From contig JABAKD010000108.1 in NCBI GenBank assembly GCA_012845835.1, forward strand, positions 536,001-600,000: a stretch of DNA of 64,000 bases, given 5' to 3'. Below are positions 13,501 through 22,500 of the stretch, piece by piece. Both the position numbers and the translations under genes were made by a program. Numbering within the stretch: the first letter of the stretch is position 1; the number at the start of each line of letters is the position of its first letter. Below the pieces are notes generated by a model that ran no database searches, was not told the origin of the DNA, and saw only the letters and a program-made list of their open reading frames with translations. Source of the DNA: Undaria pinnatifida (taxonomy: Eukaryota; Sar; Phaeophyceae; Laminariales; Alariaceae).

Positions 13501-16500
13501 CGGTTGAATAGTGCCACTGCTCTTTATAGTGCCGGCGAAATTGTTTTGCCCGGTTCAAGGGGCTCTGTACAGTGGGTACCCCGATTTGAGTGCACCCGAG
13601 TTAAGAGTAACACCGCTCACTCGGGAGTCAAGAGCGACCAACTCGGCATGACACATGTCCCGCCACACTAAAGGCTATACACTTCCCACCACATATTCGA
13701 GCGCTTGGTGCTTAACCCCTTTACAACTGAAAACTCGTTTTTGGGGACAAAATCAGTTGGATTTAGTATAGGGAGGGGTTCGGGGGCTCTAAAGGGGTTA
13801 AGAGCGCATGTTTGGACTTAAATGGGGGTACCCAGTGCTGTACCTTTATCGTAATTGAATAGCATGCGTACGGTGGGGGGCTGCCAATAGTGCCGGTTGA
13901 ATAGTACCACTGCTCTCTACTGTGCGGGCGAAATCGTTTTGCGCTATTTGAACTCTCCACAAGTGCAGCAACTAACTCTGTACAGTAGGTATGTTCCCAA
14001 GTAGTGCCGGTGCCCCGAATAGTGCCGGTATATTTTGGCTGGCACTTACCGGTACTATAGGAGCCCCCCAGCAACCGCACGATTACAGTAGGTGGTCCTA
14101 TATAGTAGTGCGGGTCATATAGTGCGGGTGTCCGATATTGTGCGGGTGAAATCGTTTGGCACAATATAGACCCCTCTATAGTGGCCGGTTTGTATATAGT
14201 GCGGGTGCCCGGTATAGTGCGGCTAAATTTTCGTGACACATACCCGCACTATGTAGGGTAAAGCACGCTATCGCATGATTCCTCGATATGGGCAGTCTTA
14301 GAGCTGTGTAATTATTATTAATAGCTGTATTTTGTGTTGTACCTGGTGGGTTGTAGAGAAAAACACCTGCCACCGTGATGTTTAGTCACCCGTACAAAAG
14401 CCGCACAATAGCCGCACAATAGCCGCACAATATCCCGAAACGAAGCGGTCAGCACAAAGTAGGAGGAGTGCACTATCTCTTCCCCCCCCTCTGTGGGAAC
14501 TCCGCAGCATCTGAGCTGTGGGTGTATGGTGCAATGATGCAATGCGCCACCACGAAGGTGAACCAAAGCCCCTGACCGCCTCTGCTTTGACCGGTGCCGT
14601 CTTGATCACGTCAACCTTCCTGAACACCTTTTTCATAGTTAATCCGTTTACTACCGATATTAAAGAAATCCCATACTAATTCCAAGTAGTTTGCCCTCCC
14701 CAAAAAGTGGCAAAAACTTCTGAAATATAATAGATGAACCCGTCGTCACCTACCTGCCCCTTCAATACACTACTACTACCGTATATGCAACGTGTGAACG
14801 TGTTGACAGAGTTTTGGCAACGTGTGAACGTGTTGACAGAGTCTCGGCTCACCAGAGCATTTTTGGCAGAGAGTCACTGAAAACAAGTCTAAAAATCACC
14901 TTGATTGACCAGAGTCATGACAGAGTATTGACAAGAAGAGTCGTGAGTCTTGAGCGAGTTTTGACCAGAGTCGTGCCCACGGGAGCTACGATGCAGCGAT
15001 ATAGGGTGCCCCCCAAAAGGCGTGTGACGAAATCGGAAAGTAAGTGCAACCCGACGCTAGAGGCACCATTTTTTTGCTTTATTTTTGTAAGTGATGGGGC
15101 TCCTCATACAATAATACTATAATAATACTATACTAATACTATATATTACTATAGTATTACTATAATATTACTATACCAATACTATAACAATACTATAATA
15201 TTACTAAAATAATACTATAATACTATACTGATACTACAATAATACTACACTAATTCTACAATAATACTATAATAATACTACACCAATACTATAATAATAC
15301 TATAATAATACTACACTAATACTATAATAATACTATAATAATACTATAATAATACTATAATATTACTATAATAATACTATAATAATACTATAATAATACT
15401 AATAATACTATAATAATACTATAATAATAGCATAATAATACTACAATAATACTACAATAATACTACAATTATACTATGAGATTACTATAAGAGAAATATA
15501 ATACCAGTACTATAAATATACACTATATGATCATTCTTTTTGGGGGATTCGGTGAGGAGTTTTTTTCGTCTCGGGCTCAGTATGCGATTCTCGGAACTGG
15601 AATTCTCGGTCGAATAGCTTCGTTCAAGGGCCGGATTCGGGGGGCGGCTCGAACGCCCCTCGCCCTGCCGTATCCGTTCCGCACGTACCTGGCCGGGATC
15701 GGGTACGTGGGCTGAGCGAGACAAACGAGAAGCGCGCAAATTGTTGGGCGGTATACGCCCGAGCTATTATTGGATCTTCTTGGCATATGCAGAGCTTGAA
15801 CGAAAAAAACATACCGGTACCAGGTATGTATGGGAAAACACTTACTTCCAAGTTCGCGTCACTTCCAAATTGGCTTCTTATTTCGTACCCACCACACTTT
15901 TTTCATGGTCACACCTCGAAGCGTTTGGCCTATAATTGCGCGCATCGTACGACTGACTGCTGTGTCGTTGCTTTTCGATATCGGATTTCAAGGTTAACTA
16001 CTTTTTTTCGAGCGTTCGTTGTCTTCGAGGGCGGCCGTTCCCTACCCAACAACATCATCATTACACCCAGTGTCCGTGCTGAGTCTTCATCCTACATCTA
16101 GACTAGAGATATACAATTTATTATTATGTGATCACAGACTGAGACAGAGTAAACCAAACAATCTCATTTAATCAACAGTATAAAGCAAGTGAAATGCTAG
16201 CGTACCGGGTATGAGAACACAACAAAACAGGCCAGACCACGAAAAAAAAATAGAAAACGAACACAACTCGAACGGAGTGGCTTATAAAAATCGCAGTAGT
16301 ATTAATAGTACGAGAAACAATGCCTTATTGTCAGTCTTTTTCATCGCCGCTCCAAAGAGTCCTTCCGTGTATATTGGTCCACGATCCACCATCTATCTTT
16401 CAGGACCGCATAATAAATACTATGCCACAGTAATTCCATGTATATTTATCCCCACAAATGTGAATGCAGTTCTAAAGGTAGGTGTGACATGGTTCTCAAG

Positions 16501-19500
16501 GTGGTAGTGTTTCGAACGCTTTGTTGTGTGGTTGCAAGAATTGCGCTGGCTGCTGAATGCTGTTGGTAAATACCTGATCAATACGTCGTGTGGGCCAGCA
16601 ATTGATGACAGTTGAGTAAAATATAGGTATATTCTTGAAAATGTCATTTCGTGTTCGCCAAGAACTAACCGGTGATACGAAGTAATAGGGACCTTCTGCA
16701 CAAATATCTCGTGGTACCTATCACTACGCATACGCACGTCAGACGCAAGTCAATTGGAAAAAGAAAAGAATAGAAAAGACAGAGAAGAAAGGAACGGGGT
16801 ATTATATTCCGATTCAAGATCATCACCCTGTTTCAAGCTGAAGCAGGCGCTCATTGCTCTTTATCTGTTGTGGGCAATATTATAAAAAATGAAAATACAC
16901 TCCAGCTGTGAGATCGAAGATTTCGTCGAAACTCATCTTTGCAAGCTGTGTGTGATACTCCGATCGCGCGCATTACGAGTTGTGTGTCCTCATTAAGGAT
17001 ATAGGTCGGCGACTCCCGTTGCAACTACAGTGTAGCTATCAGGGTCAACAGGGTGATGTTAGTCAGTCTGTGCGCGGAAACTATAAACCCCTTTTCTGAG
17101 GGGGACAAAATTTGACAGCTGCGGAAGGAAATGCATCCTTTTATCAAGTGAATCTTGTAAGTCGAATAACCGGTGAGGGGGGTGGGGCGGAGTTTTGAAG
17201 GACGTGGGGGCCTGGTTTTGATCAAAAGCGAGCGGGTTTGGAGGGGGGGGGGAGGGGGGGGGAAAGGGGGCAATTTATGCATGTAAGCTATAAATCCTTT
17301 CGAGGGGATAAATCTGACGGTTTTGGCACCAGTATATTATTGGGGGCGGGGGGGGGGGGGCGTGTGGGGCAGCTCAATATGTGCCTGGAAACTATACATT
17401 ATTTTGAGGGGATAAATGTGACGGTTTTGGAAATAATACATCAGTTTATCATGTATATCCTGGGGTAAGTCGTACAATCAGTGAGTAAAGAGAGGGTGGA
17501 GTGTTCGAGGGGGTGGGGTTGGGATGGGTTGGGGGGGAGGTGGGGGGTGTGGGGGCGGGGGGGGGGGAGGAAGGGCTTTAGGTGAGGGGTTTGTTATACG
17601 TGTGGTGCTAGGTCTAGGCGATGGTGCGGGTGATGGGGAAGAAGGGGGCGTTCGAGGCGGGGGGGGGGGGGGGACACAGCGGCATGGATGGCTCTCGAAA
17701 GATAATGAGGTGATATCCTGTGCGTGAAGTCTTTATTAATGTGGCGGATTTCGATATTTGGTGGGGCGTTTGAGTAAGAGAGAGCAAGAGGGGGGGTGGG
17801 GGGGGGGGGGGGTGGGGGATTTTTTAGGAGGTTTAGGTCACAAATAATATTCAAATACACTTCGGCTGTGAGGTCAAAGATATGTAGCAGCTTGTTATAC
17901 GCGTGGTGCTAGGTCTAGGCGATCGTGTCAATATATATGGCTGCTTTTATGCCGGGACATGTCGATTTGACCGCTCTTCTTACGTCCCGAATGGCATTAT
18001 CGTGGCGCCCTGGGGGCTCTGGGCACCAACTGCATAGATTCATCCCGAGGTCGAGCGTTTGGTACGAATTGCGGTCGCATAGCAATTTTTTGCCCTACGC
18101 GAGTACCAGGTACAGTATGCAAGAAAACCCGCGAAAATATTAGCGAGCTTAGGTTTATTACCCAATAAGCGAATGAAATCGGAATTTTTAACGATTTTCT
18201 TCGGTGCCGCATAAGCAAGTGACAAAGAGTTGATTATTCGGGCACAACAAGCATTCCACAATGATTATTCGACTATTTCGCCAGTGAGTCAAATACGCAC
18301 TGTTTTGGCCTAAATACCCGGGGGGGCCTAAATCCTGCATATAAATGGCTCTAATTCGTCCATTTTAAATTGCATTTGGTGCTGTTGTTGCTGTTCAAGT
18401 GTTTCTCATCCTCATTCCGAGCGTGCTTGCTCGGCACGCCTACATGATATTGTAGGCTCAAAATCGCTTTTTGGTGCGACCTACCATGCAAATAACTCAT
18501 TGAACTGCGCTCGCATTGCAAATGTTTGCCGTATGCGAAAAGTATGCGAAAAAACCCGACTCAGTCGAAATAATTGTGAGCTTATTGGGTCAAAGACTAC
18601 CAGCAAATCACGAGAAATAACCCAATGGAGTCGGGGTTGACACGCCGTGCGGGGAGGCACATCGACCCGGGAGATCATCGTTATAGTTCTCGCGTTGGTG
18701 GGGCTGTAGTCTAGACATTCAGAGGATTTCTTAACCGGGGACGGGGCCCTATCTCCCCCGTGTGCGACGGAACTGCCCCCCATTGGTTGGTGAGCCTCTA
18801 TCATCCTCCTACTAGGGTGGGGGATCGCTGTGGAGCTCAAACCAATCAGCGATTCTAGCCAATGGAACTGGGGGTTCCACATCTTGGGGGGCGGTGTCGA
18901 CCCGAGAGAACTCGGTTTTCTTCCCCCGTTCGTGAATTTTTAGATATATGGAATGACCCCTGGACCGGGGATGGGACCCTATCGTCTCCGGGTGGTGGAG
19001 CTGGCTCTATTGTATAGGAACCCCAGGGGGATTTCCACACTGTGCGGGGGGGTATCAATCCTGGTGATATATAGATTTATACCCCTTAAAGGATTTATAG
19101 CTTCCACGCACAAATTGCCCGCCCGTCCACCCCCCCCACCCGCCCCCCCCCCCCCCTTCCCCCCCCCTCCAAACCCGCTCCCTTTTGATCAAAATCAGGG
19201 CCCCACGTCCTTCAAAAACTCCGCCCTCCCCTCACCGGATATTCGACTTACAGGATTCACTTGTTAAACGGATGCAGTTCCTTCCACAGCTGTCAGATTT
19301 TGTCCCCCTCAGAAGCGGGTTTTATAGTTTCCGCGCACAGACTGACTAGCATCACCCTGTTGACCCTGATAGCTACACTGTAGTTGTAAGGGGAGTCGCC
19401 GACCTATATCCTTAATGAGGACACACAACTCGTAATGCGCGCGATCGGAGTATCACACACAGCTTGCAAAGATGAGTTTCGATAAAATCTTCGATCTCAC

Positions 19501-22500
19501 AGCTGGAGAGTGTATTTTCCTTTTTTATAAAATATCCGTGTTCGTTCCCGGGTTGTCGAAGTTGTACACATGTGAATGGATTATGATTATGGGAATGGAC
19601 CCTATCGTCCTCAGATGACGGTTACTTTATTGTGTACGATCTCCGGCAAATGAGCGACCAGCAATCAGACAAAAAGGCCATACCAGGAATTTTATGTTTA
19701 TGTTTTCGTCTAAACTCGATCGAGCCTGAAATTCTTAACTACCAAATCATTTGTTCAGTGCTATCGCGTACTACTAATATTCCATCGACCAGACGAGAGC
19801 GGTCTACAGCAACAAGTAGAGGCATTATTTTAATTGCATTCGAGGAATTGAATGAAGAAGGCAGCGACACCGTGTTTCACGCCTAGAATACCGTTAGCAA
19901 GTCTCTCCACGATCACTATACACACACAGAGAGACACATACATTCGGTCTGCGAGCCTCGGATCTAGATATTATAGAAGTCAAAATACACTCCAGCTGCT
20001 GTGAGATCGAAGCTTTTGTCGAAACTCATCTTTGCAAGCTATGTGTGATACTCCGATCGCGCGTATTATGTTATGGTACGTATCATGCATGTAGTAGCAG
20101 TAGCTGGCTCAATGCGCGCTTGTCAGTTGCTACGTAGAGAACATGCATCAAACATTTAGCCATCATCCCTCTGCCGGGTTGAGTCGAAAGTCAAAAAACG
20201 CACTCGAAACGACTCTTCGTGGCCAGACTAGAGGGTCAGTCTGCGTGGGCTCGGATTTATCCGATCGAAATACATATGATGAAGCTCGGAATCGGATTCA
20301 CGCAAGAAACGGAGAAACGGAGAAAACGACAGAAGAAGTAAGTAGTCCAGTGTTAGTCTAGTCTATATCAATCTCTTGGCATTACTTTACGTTCTACACG
20401 CGTAGACCATGTGTTTCGTTGGAAACGGTTTTTACTCTCTATCGAATATTGAATCGAACAAGTCGAAGTGCTGCCCTGCCCTAGGGTGCCGGCGTATGCC
20501 GGCACCGATGCGAGTACCGTAAACTACACAAGATAACACACCCCCGGTGATACATTTGAGCGCTTGAAAATATTATCACCGGGTGTGGTATCCTGTGGGG
20601 GGTGTGGTATCTTGTGTAGCCCCGGTGATAGAGTGCTGGTCGCGGCGGCCCCCAGGGGGTGTGATAAACCAGGGGGTGTGATAGCACGTCCGACCTCCCA
20701 CGGGGTACGTTTGGGGGTGTGATAAATATGGGGGTGTGATAAACCAGGGGGTGTGATAGCACGTCCGAACACCCACAGGGTGTGTTTGGGGGTGTGATAA
20801 ATATGGGGGTGTGATAAACCAGGGGGTGTGATAACCTCCGAACACCCACAGGTCGTGCTTGGGGGGGGATACCGAAGCACTCCTTGTAGAGTTGAGCCGC
20901 TGCTGCGGCACACTTGAAGGGGTGTGGTATTGCGGGGGAGTGATACCTGTCCGAACGTCCGCACACACGGTATGTTTTTGCGCCTGCTGTACAGCTGCGG
21001 TCGAAGCAGTTGTCGGAGAAGCGGGGGCACTTGCAGAGGCATTTTGCTCTCCCTCAACGTTCATGTTGTTGGAGGTCTCCACACGGGGTGTTCCCCCCGC
21101 ACACAGGGTGTGGTGTTGTGTGCCCACGGGGCAGATGTTCTATGACCCCGGTGGTAGAAAAGAGGGACCCTGTGAATGTATGCGGCGTAACTAAAATTAT
21201 CACCGGGGTGTGGTATCTTGTGTAGCCCCGGTGATAAATCGATGGTTGCAAAAATGCGCCCAAAATTATCACCGGGGTGTCGTATTCTGTGGGGGGTGTG
21301 GTATCTTATGTGGGTGTGTTATCTTGTGTAGTTTACGGTAGCACCTACTACTACTGCTGTAGGTCCTGCTCATGTTCCTTTCGTTTCTTACCCGTGGGCA
21401 CGTATCATATTAACGAAGGACACTTTTGAATCGAAAATATTTATTTTTTATTAATCGAATTGAATTCGATTCGATTTGTTTGGTGGAAACATACCAGGTA
21501 CGAATTTGGCTCCTATCGGGAAACCACGTGTTGCGTGCTGTCAATGGTTTTTTTTCGATCGTAATAATATTTTGATCTACCGTGACGGCGATGCAGCTAC
21601 CAGCGACGTCTAGAACTATCCCCTTTCTGTGTTTTCGGTAGTTTCGCTTTTTTGTCGCGGCACTTGGCTTTTATCGAGCTGGTGAAAAATATGGACTTGC
21701 GACCGCCATTATTTATTTTGAAGCGCCACAGCCGGGGTATGTATGCTACAAGTATGGTGTGATCTGTTACAGCGCAGTATAGCAGTGAGCGCGGCTGTTG
21801 CCCCGGTCGCCACTCATTGGGCTTCACGATTTATCGCCTCTCTCGGCGGTGATTTTGTCAATAATCATAATTCCCTTAAATAAAGCTACGACAGATTGCC
21901 TCGGGGACATTGGCCCAGTGAGAACATGCCATGCAAGTGTGATTTGCAAGTTGGATGAAATCCTCCACTTCAAATCGAACTCCCCCCTGAGGGGGTGTGC
22001 ATTTACCCGGGTATTACCCGTACCCGGGACTTCTGTAAGTTCTGTAGGACATCCATACCCGTACCTGCAACTTCTGTAAGTTATGTACGCCCGCGCCACA
22101 ATACCCGGAACTTCTAGAAATTCTGTAATAGGACATTCATACCCGTACCCGGAACTTTCCTGTGCCACAATACCCGGGGTGCGGGTACAGCGCCTTTTGC
22201 ACCCGCCCGGAACTTCTGTGAGTTCTCTACGCCCGTGACACAATACCCAGAACTTCTTAATCCACAAACCCTACGGAACATAACCTTGAGATTTTCATCG
22301 TACGTACATATGTTTTGTTTTTTGCAGCATTAAGTTTCATACTTTTTGGGGGGATGGTATGTACCTTTTTTTTGTTTTGTGTGTGTGTTGTTTTGTACCT
22401 CTTTTTGTTTTTGAATACTTGTATAGACTATTGTTCCTTTTGGTTTTCACCCTCTGGTTTTTGTACCATGTTATTTGCTCCGCACAGGTGAAAGCCGAAA

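Larger units (their letters stand above)
11631..22487. other. Intron F-G (10.9 kb) packed with transposable elements
   Basis: It contains a 60-bp array, three MITE insertions (one nested), a 9-bp array, a LINE scrap, a 2.66-kb long-TIR element, an 822-bp TIR element and a CCCGTACCC-rich array, each listed below. Gaps such as 11635-12300, 15490-16040, 16220-16690, 19540-19960 and 21345-21980 show nothing recognisable. Confidence 0.6.

Noticed and set aside
20481-21127. Minus-strand frames of 161-183 codons
   Set aside because: They translate tandem repeats of the 822-bp TIR element, are open in all three frames and have no domain.
22359-22487. ATG-started 5' extension of exon G
   Set aside because: The extension is T-rich hydrophobic translation of an intron end. 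The CGCACAG acceptor at 22487 in the right phase explains the start better.
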